Notes under the pieces: model-generated | Database searches by the model: none | Seen by the model: the letters and a program-made list of their open reading frames with translations, nothing else | Told to the model about the DNA's origin: nothing | Assembly: GCF_002920575.1 (NCBI RefSeq) | Contig: NZ_PQSQ01000033.1 | Span: 1-64,000 of the forward strand | Length of the DNA: 64,000 nucleotides | Direction: 5' to 3' | DNA from: Streptomyces sp. Ru73 | Lineage (GTDB): Bacteria > Actinomycetota > Actinomycetes > Streptomycetales > Streptomycetaceae | In this document: in pieces, positions 28,714 to 38,809 of the stretch | How the letters are laid out: every line of letters starts with the position of its first letter | Numbering within the stretch: position 1 is the first letter of the stretch | Made by a program: the position numbers and the translations under genes

Positions 28714-29358
28714 TCATCCGCCGTGGCTGTCCGCTCTCGCCCGGCCTGTGCCCGGCGCGCTCCCCGGTACGTTCCGCTGCCCGTCGGCGTCGGGCTCGCT
28801 GTCGAGCGTCCCCAGGGTTTCGGCCGTCACCCTCAAGTACTCGCCATAGGGGGTTCCCAGTGCGTCCATGGCTTCCTGGAAGGCGGACTGCTGAGCTGAG
28901 TGATCCCCACCTGACAGACACTCCTCGTGCCAGGACTTGAGCCTTTCGAAAGCCTGGTTGGCGGCGCGGCGCAGGTCCTTGGCTTCGAGCACCACCTTGC
29001 GCGGACCCCAGAGCCGCAGGTCGAAGACCGCTATCTGCAAATCCGTGACGGTGCGGTCCGCGACCGGCAACCGTTCGGCGGCCAGTGCGGTGTGCCCGCC
29101 TCTAAGGGCGTCCGCGCAGGCTCGAAGGCTGTGCAGAACCTCGACGTACATGTGGTTGGTGTGGATGTAGGCCTGCCGGCGCTGCTCCCGGATCCATTGC
29201 CGGTGCTCCGCTTCGGACTGTCCCTCGACCTGCGTCCGGGCGGCCTCCACGGCTTTGTGTGCGCCGAGCCGAGCCCCCCGGAGGCCGGCAAGGGCGCCGG
29301 CCAGAGCACCGACAGTGCCGGCCAACCCGGCCACCACGGCTGCCACACCCTGATCCAT
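28714..29358 (-). CDS. Hypothetical protein with N-terminal membrane helix
   Basis: About 214 residues. A Gly/Ala-rich helix at about 5-28 could anchor it. The rest is helical and charged: QRRQAYIHTNHMYVEVLHSLRACADALRGG, LRRAANQAFERLKSWHEECLSGG. Codon use is slightly less GC-biased than in neighbours, and it sits directly at a tRNA-Phe/Asp/Glu cluster, a favoured site for insertions, so it may be acquired. No integrase or att duplication is visible. ATG 29358 has only a weak ribosome site. I do not recognise the family. Confidence 0.6.
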   Translation of the reverse strand: MDQGVAAVVAGLAGTVGALAGALAGLRGARLGAHKAVEAARTQVEGQSEAEHRQWIREQRRQAYIHTNHMYVEVLHSLRACADALRGGHTALAAERLPVADRTVTDLQIAVFDLRLWGPRKVVLEAKDLRRAANQAFERLKSWHEECLSGGDHSAQQSAFQEAMDALGTPYGEYLRVTAETLGTLDSEPDADGQRNVPGSAPGTGRARADSHGG

Positions 29359-29421
29359 GGCCTCATGATCTCGGACACTGGCCGCCGGTACATGGTCTTT
29401 TCGCACGAGCGCATACGAGAA

Positions 29422-29451
29422 CGCCCCCTCCGGAATGACCCGGAGGGGGCG
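29422..29451 (-). terminator. Terminator of the tRNA-Glu/Asp/Phe cluster
   Basis: A 12-bp stem (CGCCCCCTCCGG with its complement) around AATGAC, 21 bases downstream of tRNA-Phe on the minus strand. The spacing suggests one transcript for all three tRNAs. Confidence 0.75.
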
Positions 29452-29472
29452 AATGCCCTGATAGGGCGGCTG

Positions 29473-29546
29473 TGGCTGGGGCCGGGGTCGAACCGGCGAC
29501 CTTCCGCTTTTCAGGCGGACGCTCGTACCAACTGAGCTACCCAGCC
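29473..29546 (-). tRNA. tRNA-Phe (anticodon GAA)
   Basis: Acceptor GGCTGGG/CCCAGCC, anticodon loop CTGAAAA in TCCGC/GCGGA, T-loop TTCGACC. 74 bases, discriminator A, no encoded CCA. Confidence 0.97.
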
Positions 29547-29568
29547 ACGCAGCCTCGAAAGGCTGCAG

Positions 29569-29643
29569 CGGTCCTGACGGGATTTGAACCCGCGGCCTCC
29601 ACCTTGACAGGGTGGCGAGCACTCCAAACTGCTCCACAGGACC
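29569..29643 (-). tRNA. tRNA-Asp (anticodon GTC), second copy
   Basis: Identical in its body to the tRNA-Asp at 22978-23052: acceptor GGTCCTG/CAGGACC, anticodon GTC. It lies 22 bases upstream of tRNA-Phe. Confidence 0.97.
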
Positions 29644-29682
29644 AAGCTTTGTGCGAGCACTAGTCTCGCACAGGGTGTTGCG

Positions 29683-29755
29683 TGCCCCCAACGGGATTCG
29701 AACCCGTGCTACCGCCTTGAAAGGGCGGCGTCCTGGGCCACTAGACGATGAGGGC
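29683..29755 (-). tRNA. tRNA-Glu (anticodon TTC)
   Basis: Acceptor GCCCTCA/TGGGGGC with one T-G pair, anticodon loop CTTTCAA in CCGCC/GGCGG, T-loop TTCGAAT. 73 bases, discriminator A, no encoded CCA. First gene of the Glu-Asp-Phe cluster. Confidence 0.97.
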
Positions 29756-29837
29756 TGATGGCCCACCTGGGCGCTTTGTCGGCGCCGTCGGGGACGTGAG
29801 AAGCATATGGGATGGGGGGACGGTTCGCCAAAACGGT

Positions 29838-31463
29838 TTACGAGGAGGGGCTCGGTGAGCCCTTCGACGGCGTGCCCGACGGGGTGGCGCCGGGCCGGTT
29901 GTCGGCCGGGAGATGGCGGCTGACCTCGGCCTTCGACAGGCCCAGCCCGCCCAGCGTGATCTCGTCCCAGGCCTGCAGGCGGCGCGTCTTCCGGTCCAGG
30001 TAGAGCACCGAGGCCTGCACCTGTTCGGGTGTCGCGCCCTCGACCGCGCGCAGTCCGCCGCCGCCCGTGGAGCCCTCGACCATCAGCCGGGTGCCCTTCG
30101 GCAGCACCCGCGTGTCGCGGTGGTGGACGTGGCCCGCGAGCACCAGCGGGACCAGCCCGTCGGTCTCGGAGGCGGCGACCGGGTTGTGCGCCAGGGCGAT
30201 GTCCGCCGGCGTACGGGCCCGGGCGAGCGTGCGCAGCGACTCGGCCAGGCGCCGGCCCGAGGCGCGCTCCGCCTTGTCGCCGGACGCGGCCACCGAGCGG
30301 TCCGGCGTGAACTGCGGGTCGCCGATGCCCGCGATCCGCAGCCCGCCGGCCCGCACGGAGGTGCCCTCGTCCACGACCTTCACGTTCTTCAGCTTCTTGC
30401 CCCGCGCGAGGTACTTCTGCGTCTTCATCGAGTCGTGGTTGCCGCGGACCCAGACGTACGGGGCGCCGAGCTTGCCGATGGGGTCCAGGAAGCGGTTCTC
30501 GGCGGCCGTGCCGTGGTCCATGGTGTCGCCGGTGTCGATGATCACGTCGATGTCGTACTGCTGCACCAGGGACCTGATGATCTGCCAGGCGGCCGGGTTC
30601 AGGTGGATGTCGGAGACGTGCAGGACGCGGACGGTGGTGGGGTCCGGCTGGTACGCGGGCAGCGTGGAGGTCGCGTCGTAGAGCTTGGTGACGTTGGTGA
30701 CCAGGCGGGCCAGCTCCTTCTGGTAGACGTCGAACTCGCTCACGATGGAGCGGGCGTTGCCGACCACGGAGGGCGCGGAGGACAGCAGCCCGGAGAAGCG
30801 CGGCTCCAGTACGGACTTGGGGTTCCAGGTGGCGTACGCGAGGCCGCCGGACGCGGCGAGCAGCACGAGCGCGAGGCCGCCGGCGGCGAGCGCGCGGCGC
30901 GGTCTGCGGTAGACGACGAGGCCCAGCGCCGTCGCCCCGGAGACCACCGCGACGCAGGACCGGAAGGCCAGGTCGGCGGTGCCGCGCTCGACGTCCCGGG
31001 TGACCTCGGCCTGCAGCCCGGAGAAGCGCTCGGGATGGTCGACCAGGGCCTGGGCGCGCGCCGGGTCCAGCTGGTCCACGTCCACGTCGAGCCGTATCGG
31101 CGCGTGGTGGCTCCGCAGCTCCAGGGCGCCCAGCGGGGACACGTTGATCTTCGTGCCGCCGCTGAGGGACGGGCGCAGCGCCATGGTCGTGTCCACGGGG
31201 CCGACGGGCGTGCGGATGCTGCCGACTATCAGCAGGCCGAGCCAGGCGCCGAGGAGCGTCACGCAGATCAGCCCCAGCGTGCGGGCGTACGGGTGCGGCG
31301 GGTGCGTCAGCGTGGAGGTGGGGGCCTGTCGGTGGGCGCGGTAGTGCCGCAGGACGGCGGCGGGGGCGCTCCGGACGCGGTCGTACGCGGTGCGGAGCAG
31401 CCGGAGCACGGAGGAGCCGGGGGACGGCCCCCCGGACGGCGCGGTGCGGGCCATTGTGCCCAT
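29838..31463 (-). CDS. Membrane-anchored metallophosphoesterase
   Basis: About 541 residues. Three hydrophobic segments (about 62-82, 166-185, 191-212) are followed by a calcineurin-like phosphoesterase domain (about 275-515). All metal motifs are present: DIH at Asp284/His286, DTGDTMDHG, RGNHDS and AGHVHH. The catalytic domain follows the third helix, so it should face outside the cell. A Ser/Pro-rich tail ends the protein. The start is uncertain: ATG 31463 or 31454, neither with a clear ribosome site. The substrate is unknown; extracytoplasmic phosphodiesters or phospholipids are typical for such proteins. Confidence 0.85.
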   Translation of the reverse strand: MGTMARTAPSGGPSPGSSVLRLLRTAYDRVRSAPAAVLRHYRAHRQAPTSTLTHPPHPYARTLGLICVTLLGAWLGLLIVGSIRTPVGPVDTTMALRPSLSGGTKINVSPLGALELRSHHAPIRLDVDVDQLDPARAQALVDHPERFSGLQAEVTRDVERGTADLAFRSCVAVVSGATALGLVVYRRPRRALAAGGLALVLLAASGGLAYATWNPKSVLEPRFSGLLSSAPSVVGNARSIVSEFDVYQKELARLVTNVTKLYDATSTLPAYQPDPTTVRVLHVSDIHLNPAAWQIIRSLVQQYDIDVIIDTGDTMDHGTAAENRFLDPIGKLGAPYVWVRGNHDSMKTQKYLARGKKLKNVKVVDEGTSVRAGGLRIAGIGDPQFTPDRSVAASGDKAERASGRRLAESLRTLARARTPADIALAHNPVAASETDGLVPLVLAGHVHHRDTRVLPKGTRLMVEGSTGGGGLRAVEGATPEQVQASVLYLDRKTRRLQAWDEITLGGLGLSKAEVSRHLPADNRPGATPSGTPSKGSPSPSS

Positions 31464-31821
31464 ATGCCCGGGCGCGGGGCCCGTTATGCCGGGGGATGCG
31501 GCATACGTGGGTGACGGCGCGGATCTCCGGGCGTGCGGGTGGTCGTGTGCCGGAGCGTGTGCGGTGCCGGTGTGCTGGGCGTGCGCGGTGTCGGTGCGCT
31601 GGGCGTGTGCGGTGCCCGTGTGCCGGGCGTGCGCCGCGGTGGGGTGCCGGAGTGCGCGCGGGTGGGGCAGAAAGACGGGCGCGGCGGGGGGGGCGGGGTG
31701 CGCGCGGGGCGCAGTAAGGAGGCGGGCGCGGGGCGGCGTGCGCACGGGTCCCGGCGGCCCCTGGCGGCCGCGTTCGGTGTGAGGGCGGGCCCCGCGCGGT
31801 CCCGTGACCCACAATGGGCGC

Positions 31822-32172
31822 GTGCTGGAGATGACGCGCGAGGAGTTCGAGGAACTGGTCGGCGAGGCGCTCGACCGGATCCCGCCGGAGCTGACCCGTC
31901 TGATGGACAACGTCGCCGTGTTCGTCGAGGACGAGCCCCCGGCGGACGACCCCGAGCTGCTCGGGCTCTACGAGGGGACGCCGCTGACCGAGCGCGGCGA
32001 GTGGTACGCGGGCGTGCTGCCGGACCGCATCACGATCTACCGGGGCCCGACGCTGCGGATGTGCGACACCCGGGAGGACGTGGTCGCCGAGACCGAGGTC
32101 ACGGTCGTGCACGAGATCGCCCACCACTTCGGCATCGACGACGCCCGGCTGCACGCCCTCGGGTACGGCTGA
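31822..32172 (+). CDS. Small zincin-like metallopeptidase (DUF1025 family)
   Basis: 116 residues, a usual size. A single zinc protease motif, VVHEIAHHFGIDD (HExxH plus a downstream Asp/His), follows YAGVLPDRITIYRGP; this matches the minimal metallopeptidase family once called DUF1025. Its natural substrate is unknown. GTG 31822 is chosen: CACAAT five bases upstream could be a -10 box of a leaderless mRNA, and the ATG at 31831 has no workable ribosome spacing. A 23-bp tandem repeat starts within the stop codon. Confidence 0.87.
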   Translation: MLEMTREEFEELVGEALDRIPPELTRLMDNVAVFVEDEPPADDPELLGLYEGTPLTERGEWYAGVLPDRITIYRGPTLRMCDTREDVVAETEVTVVHEIAHHFGIDDARLHALGYG

Positions 32173-32237
32173 GGGGCACTACGGGGGCCACGTGAGGGGC
32201 ACTACGGGGGCCACGTGAGGGGCACTACGGGGCGCCA
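32171..32237. repeat. 23-bp tandem repeat overlapping a stop codon
   Basis: Two perfect copies (32171-32193 and 32194-32216) and a third truncated copy of a unit starting GAGGGGCACTACGGGGGCC and ending ACGT. The first copy begins inside the TGA stop of the zincin gene. Each junction creates CACGTGAG. Role unknown. Confidence 0.8.
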
Positions 32238-32460
32238 CGCGCCGCCCGCCCCGGTACGCGCGTTCGGCCGCACCTTCGTGCGCGCCGAGCCGCACCTCGG
32301 TAGCGGACTCTCCGCCCGCACCGGTGCGGAGGGCGCGGGGCGCTCCGGGCGCGGGGGCGGGCGCCCCCGGGCCCCCGCCCGGGCGTGTCCTCCGGCGGGC
32401 GGTGGGAGTTGGGCAGTGCACCTGTCCCGCGTGTCCGCTCCGGAACCGGAGGTCCCGCCC

Positions 32461-33123
32461 GTGCCCCGCCCGCTCCCCGTCAGCCGTCCGCCCCGGTCCG
32501 CCGCGCCGCTGCCGCCCTCGGTCTCGACCGCCTCGTCGCCCGCTTCCACCGACGCCTCCGCCTCGCCCCGTACGGCGGCGCGCACCGCCCGTTCCCTGGC
32601 CCGTACGGCTGCCGCGGCCGCCGTGGCCTCCGCCTTCGCGATGTCGCTGACCGGCTGCATGAGCGTCAGCGACCACCCGCCGAAGCCCAGGCCCTCCGGG
32701 CCGGCCGGCCACCACGGCAGCGACGCGCAGCCGGACGGCGGCTCGGCCCAGGCGCCCGACGGCGGGCCGCGCCGGATGGGCCGGTCCGCCGGCCCCATGG
32801 CCGACGAGGACCCCGCGGTGCCCACGGACCGCGCGAAGCCGTCGGCCGACGGGAAGCGCACCCCCGGGGTCACGGAGGGCAGCAGGAAGCCGCGCGCCGG
32901 CCGTACCGGCTCGGAGAGCCCCACGCAGGGCAGCCCGTCCCGCCCGGCCCCGCCGCGGCCCACCGGTTACCCGAAGCCCACCCCCACCCCCTCCCGTACG
33001 ACCGAGGCGCCGGACCCGACGCCCACCCCGAGCCAGGACCCGCCGCCGAGCAGCCCCGAGCAGACCGGGTCGCAGTCCGGCTCGCCGGCGTCGGCCGGAC
33101 CGGCGAGCGGCGGCACCCAGTAG
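32461..33123 (+). CDS. Lipoprotein with Pro/Ser/Thr-rich extracellular domain
   Basis: About 220 residues. A long positively charged N-region, a hydrophobic segment (about 49-63) and lipobox LTGC with Cys66 as the lipidation site. The mature part is almost wholly disordered, rich in Pro, Ser, Gly and Thr (for example KPTPTPSRTTEAPDPTPTPS). It probably spans or decorates the cell wall. GTG with GGAGG eight bases upstream. It precedes the DEAD-box helicase but is separated by a 450-base gap. Confidence 0.8.
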   Translation: MPRPLPVSRPPRSAAPLPPSVSTASSPASTDASASPRTAARTARSLARTAAAAAVASAFAMSLTGCMSVSDHPPKPRPSGPAGHHGSDAQPDGGSAQAPDGGPRRMGRSAGPMADEDPAVPTDRAKPSADGKRTPGVTEGSRKPRAGRTGSESPTQGSPSRPAPPRPTGYPKPTPTPSRTTEAPDPTPTPSQDPPPSSPEQTGSQSGSPASAGPASGGTQ

Positions 33124-33575
33124 GCGGCCACCGGCCGGCCCGGTGGGGGCCGGGGGCTCAGCAGACGGCCGGCGGCCCGGCAGGGCAGCTGGAGGGGTTC
33201 AGCAGACGGCCGGAGGGCGGCTCGGCAGGGCAGCTGGAGGGTTCCAGCAGACGACCGCAAGGGCCCAGCATGGCGGCCGGAGGGCGGCTCGGCAGGGGCG
33301 CTGATCGGCCTTTGAGCGGCGAAAACCGGACGACCGGCGGTGCCGGGAGCGTCAGGGCGGCACCGCATTTGCCTCGAGGGGGATCGGGTGCGTATGGTGG
33401 TAGATCGTTTGATCCCATTTGCCCGGCGCCCACCGGATCCCCTTCACCGAAGAGGACGAAGCGCGCCGCGTGGCGCGTTCTCTCCTTGCCGTGGCTGACC
33501 GCATAGAGGCGGTCTTTTGTGAAACAACACGGAGTTTGGGCGCGTGCCGAGACTCCGGAAGGTTTCGCATTTCGC
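33124..33575. other. Intergenic repeats and helicase leader
   Basis: 452 bases. The first half is a decaying direct repeat of about 43 bp (33159-33199, 33200-33244, then a broken third copy to about 33300) with the core GCAGACGGCCGG and GGCAGGGCAGCTGGAGG. The second half (from about 33370) is less GC-rich and probably holds the promoter and long 5' leader of the DEAD-box gene, as is usual for cold-regulated helicases. No gene seen. Confidence 0.55.
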
Positions 33576-35792
<2,217 letters not shown>

Positions 35793-35884
35793 CCCGGGCG
35801 CGGCGCCCGGCGCCGCAACGCCCGTACGCGGCTGAGCCGTCGGCCGTCGGAACCGTGCTGAGCTGCCCGTACGCAGCAGGCAGA

Positions 35885-35920
35885 CCGGTGGGCCCGTCCC
35901 TTCTGGGGCGGGCCCACCGG
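35885..35920 (+). terminator. Terminator of the DEAD-box helicase gene
   Basis: A 16-bp stem with one G-U pair (35885-35900 with 35905-35920) around TTCT, 92 bases behind the stop codon. Confidence 0.8.
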
Positions 35921-36008
35921 CCGTTCGCACCGGCCGGCGCACGACCGCTCCGGGCCACTTCGACCCCGCCGAGTGACAATGCCTTCCAGCTGTGGCACGA
36001 GCGCGGGC

Positions 36009-36014
36009 TATGCT
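36009..36014 (+). promoter_or_regulatory. -10 box of tRNA-Lys
   Basis: TATGCT ends nine bases before the tRNA 5' end, and TTCCAG about 19 bases further up is a weak -35. Confidence 0.5.
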
Positions 36015-36023
36015 GCTCGGTGC

Positions 36024-36096
36024 GGGCCATTAGCTCAATTGGCAGAGCAGTGGACTTTTAATCCATTGGTTCAGGGTTCGAGCCCCTGATGGCCCA
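36024..36096 (+). tRNA. tRNA-Lys (anticodon TTT)
   Basis: Acceptor GGGCCAT/ATGGCCC, D-arm with TTGGC, anticodon loop CTTTTAA, T-loop TTCGAGC. 73 bases, discriminator A, followed by CCG, so CCA is not encoded. Confidence 0.97.
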
Positions 36097-36131
36097 CCGC
36101 AGAAGAACGGGGGAGACCCCGCCGGCCTGCT

Positions 36132-36172
36132 GCGCGGCGTCCCCGTCGGCTTGGCCGGCGGGGACGCCGCGC
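36132..36172. terminator. Bidirectional terminator between tRNA-Lys and the NB-ARC gene
   Basis: A 14-bp perfect stem (36132-36145 with 36159-36172) with a partly paired 13-base apex, followed by GTTTGTGG on the plus strand. It lies between two convergent genes. Confidence 0.8.
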
Positions 36173-36185
36173 GTTTGTGGCCGGG

Positions 36186-38345
36186 TCAGGGAGACGGCGC
36201 AGCGGCGTGGCGGAGGGCCTGGGCGATGCCGGTGTCCAGGTCGGTGGCGCAGCCGGCCTCGAAGGCGTGCCGGTAGGCGTCCTCGCCGAGGGCTTCACGG
36301 GTCCGGCGTTCGCAGGTCTGGCGGGCGGCCACCACCGCGGGGACGCCCGCCTGCGGCCGGCCGAGCGTCTCCCACAGCTGCGTGGCCAGACCGAGCAGCC
36401 AGGCGGCCTCCGTGTTCTGGCCCGTGGCGGTGGCGGCGCAGGCCAGCGCTTCCAGGGCCATGCCGGTGCCCACGCCGTCGCGCAGTCGGCGCTTGACCAG
36501 CAGTGCGGCCCGGGCGTGCTCCTGGGCCTCCTCGAACCGGCCCAGCGCCAGCTCGGCCTGGGCGCGGACGAAGTCGCCCCAGGCGCGCATGCTGCGCTCG
36601 CCGCTGCGGTCGCAGGCGGCGCTCAGCTCGTCCAGCCAGGCGATGGCTTCCTCGAAGCGGCCGGCGGTGACGAGCGAGTGGGTGCCGAAGACCAGGGCCG
36701 CAAGGGGGAGCAAGGTGAGCGGCCGCTCGCGCCAGTCCGTGGCGAGCAGGGCCTCGGCCCGGGGCACCACCTGTTCCGGATCGCCGCGCAGTACCCATAC
36801 CCGCAGCTCGGTTGCGGCCGCGTAACTCCGCTCGGTGTCGCCGAAGTGCGCGGCCAGGGCGGTGCACTCGGCGGCCCGTTCCTCGAGCGCTGTCAGATCG
36901 CCGAGGTAGACCAGCACCGGACCGCTGACGTACAGGGCCTTCACCCGGGTCGCGGAGGGAGCGGTGTCGGCGGCCAGAGCCTGGTCCAGGTAGTGCCGGC
37001 CCTCTTTGACGAACCCGCAGCCGTACCAGAAGAACCACAGCGCCGCGGCCATCTCCAGCGCGAGATGGCCCTCGGCACGGCCCTCGGCTTCGGCCAGGCT
37101 GTACTCCAGCGCCGTGCGGAGGTTGTCGTGCTCGGCGGTCATCCGGTCGAACCAGGCGAACTGGTCGGGCCCGATCCAGGCGGCGTCGCCCCGGCGGGCC
37201 AGGGCCAGGTAGTGATCCCGGTGGCGGCGGCGCAGTGCGTCCTCCTCACCGAGGTCGCGCAGCCAGTGCGCCCCGTACTCCCGGAGGGTGTCCAGCATCC
37301 GGTAGCGCTCGCCGCCCCCGGTGGGCTGCCAGATCAGGATCGACTTCTCCGTCAGCGTGCCCAGTACGGCCGGGCTCTCCCAGGCCGGGAGGTGGTCGTC
37401 GGCGCAGACCTGCCGGGCCGTCTCGGCGTCGAAGCTGCCGGCGAAGACCGACAGCCGGGCCCACAGGAGCCGTTCGGCGGGGGTGCACAGCTGGTGGCTC
37501 CAGCCGATGGCCGTGCGCAGGGCCTGGTGCCAGGGAGGTTCGGCGTCGGAGGTGATGCCGTCGGTGTCGCCCAGGACGGCGAAGCGGTCGTCCAGCCGGG
37601 CGGTCAGTTCCCGTACAGGCAGGTCGCGCAGGCGGGCCGCGGCCAGCTCGATCGCCAGCGGCAGCCCGTCCAGCCGCCGGCACAGCCGTACCAGCTCCGC
37701 GTGGTCGTCCTCGGTGACCGTGAAACCGGGCACCGCCTCCTGCGCGCGCAGGGTCAGCAGGACCACCGCGTCCGCCGTACTCGCCCGCGCGTCGCCGTCC
37801 TCGGGTACGGGCAGCGGATCGATGGTGAGGATGCGTTCGCCCACGACGTCCAGGACGCGGCGGCTGGTGGCCAGGATGCGCAGGCCCGGCGCGGCCCGCA
37901 GCAGCGCCTCGGTGACCAGCGCGCAGGCGTCGGTGAGGTGCTCGCAGGTGTCCAGCACCAGCAGCAGCTCCCGCTCGGCCAGGTACTCCGCCAGCACGTC
38001 GATCATCGGGCGGGTGGTCTGGTCGGCCAGCGGCAGCGCCTCGGCGATGGTGTGCGCCAGCAGGACGCCCTGGCGCAGCGGCGAGAGCTCCACCAGCCAC
38101 GCCCCGTCGCGGAAGCGGGGCTGGAGGGCTGCGGCGGCGTCCAGCGCCACCCGGGTCTTGCCCACCCCGCCGACCCCGGTGAGCGTCACCAGCCGGGCCG
38201 GCGCCGCGCCCGGAGCGCCCTCGAAGATCCGGCCGATCTCCGCCACTTCAGCGCGGCGGTCGACCATCTCCGTCCGCGGTGCGGTCAGGTTGCCCACCCG
38301 CCGCTCTTCGCCCGGCTCCCCGCCCCGCCAGCTGTTCGCCGCCAC
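36186..38345 (-). CDS. NB-ARC ATPase with TPR repeats, lacking a DNA-binding domain
   Basis: 719 residues. Walker A GVGGVGKT at 57-64, a Walker B-like LLLVLDTCEHL, RNBS-type LRILATSRRVL and GLPLAIELAAARL mark an NB-ARC (STAND) ATPase of the AfsR/LuxR-associated type. The C-terminal 350 residues are TPR-like helical repeats. Relatives usually carry a SARP or LuxR HTH; here neither end has one, so it may act through a partner or be a trimmed regulator. GTG 38345 has AGGAGG eight bases upstream, which clearly outranks longer readings. It is divergent from the toxin-like gene. Confidence 0.87.
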   Translation of the reverse strand: MAANSWRGGEPGEERRVGNLTAPRTEMVDRRAEVAEIGRIFEGAPGAAPARLVTLTGVGGVGKTRVALDAAAALQPRFRDGAWLVELSPLRQGVLLAHTIAEALPLADQTTRPMIDVLAEYLAERELLLVLDTCEHLTDACALVTEALLRAAPGLRILATSRRVLDVVGERILTIDPLPVPEDGDARASTADAVVLLTLRAQEAVPGFTVTEDDHAELVRLCRRLDGLPLAIELAAARLRDLPVRELTARLDDRFAVLGDTDGITSDAEPPWHQALRTAIGWSHQLCTPAERLLWARLSVFAGSFDAETARQVCADDHLPAWESPAVLGTLTEKSILIWQPTGGGERYRMLDTLREYGAHWLRDLGEEDALRRRHRDHYLALARRGDAAWIGPDQFAWFDRMTAEHDNLRTALEYSLAEAEGRAEGHLALEMAAALWFFWYGCGFVKEGRHYLDQALAADTAPSATRVKALYVSGPVLVYLGDLTALEERAAECTALAAHFGDTERSYAAATELRVWVLRGDPEQVVPRAEALLATDWRERPLTLLPLAALVFGTHSLVTAGRFEEAIAWLDELSAACDRSGERSMRAWGDFVRAQAELALGRFEEAQEHARAALLVKRRLRDGVGTGMALEALACAATATGQNTEAAWLLGLATQLWETLGRPQAGVPAVVAARQTCERRTREALGEDAYRHAFEAGCATDLDTGIAQALRHAAAPSP

Positions 38346-38809
38346 AACGATTGCCTCCTCGGGCCGGGCCCAGGCCCGTTGTGTGTGCTGAGGACGGCAG
38401 CCTGCACCAGGTGCGCCGCGTGGCGCGACGGCTGACGGCAAACCGCCCGTATGTGCCGCACGGCGGATCGTGGCGGATCGCAAGAGGTCGTGGAGGGTCG
38501 GGCGGCGGCCCCTTCGGCGCGCGATCTTGAGCACCCGGCCGGGCCGAAGGTGCGAGGGGAAACGCTCTCCCGGTCGGGTGGGAACGGGCATCGGCGGCGG
38601 CTCGTGCGGTCACGCCCCGGACGGCGTTTGTCATGGCCGCTTCCTGATTGCGATCATGAACCGGCGAACGACTGGGCCGCCCGGCCGCCGGGGAAGTACC
38701 GGGGCTCCCGGCGGCGGGACTCGGAGAGTGCACGAATGACGGGGCGCAGCCCGCGACCGCAGGACAGTCCGGAAGCGGCAGCACTGAGGACGACGGGGGC
38801 GCCGGCCGC
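38346..38809. other. Divergent intergenic region
   Basis: 464 bases between the NB-ARC gene and the toxin-like gene. It should contain both promoters. I see no convincing gene; the short open frame that overlaps the toxin start lacks its own ribosome site. Confidence 0.45.

Noticed and set aside
28714..29760. An integrated element at the tRNA cluster
   Set aside because: No integrase, no repeated tRNA 3' end and no transfer genes in the interval.
36186..38591. A longer NB-ARC protein starting at 38591
   Set aside because: The extra 82 residues are Arg/Pro-rich without a domain, while GTG 38345 has AGGAGG at the right distance.
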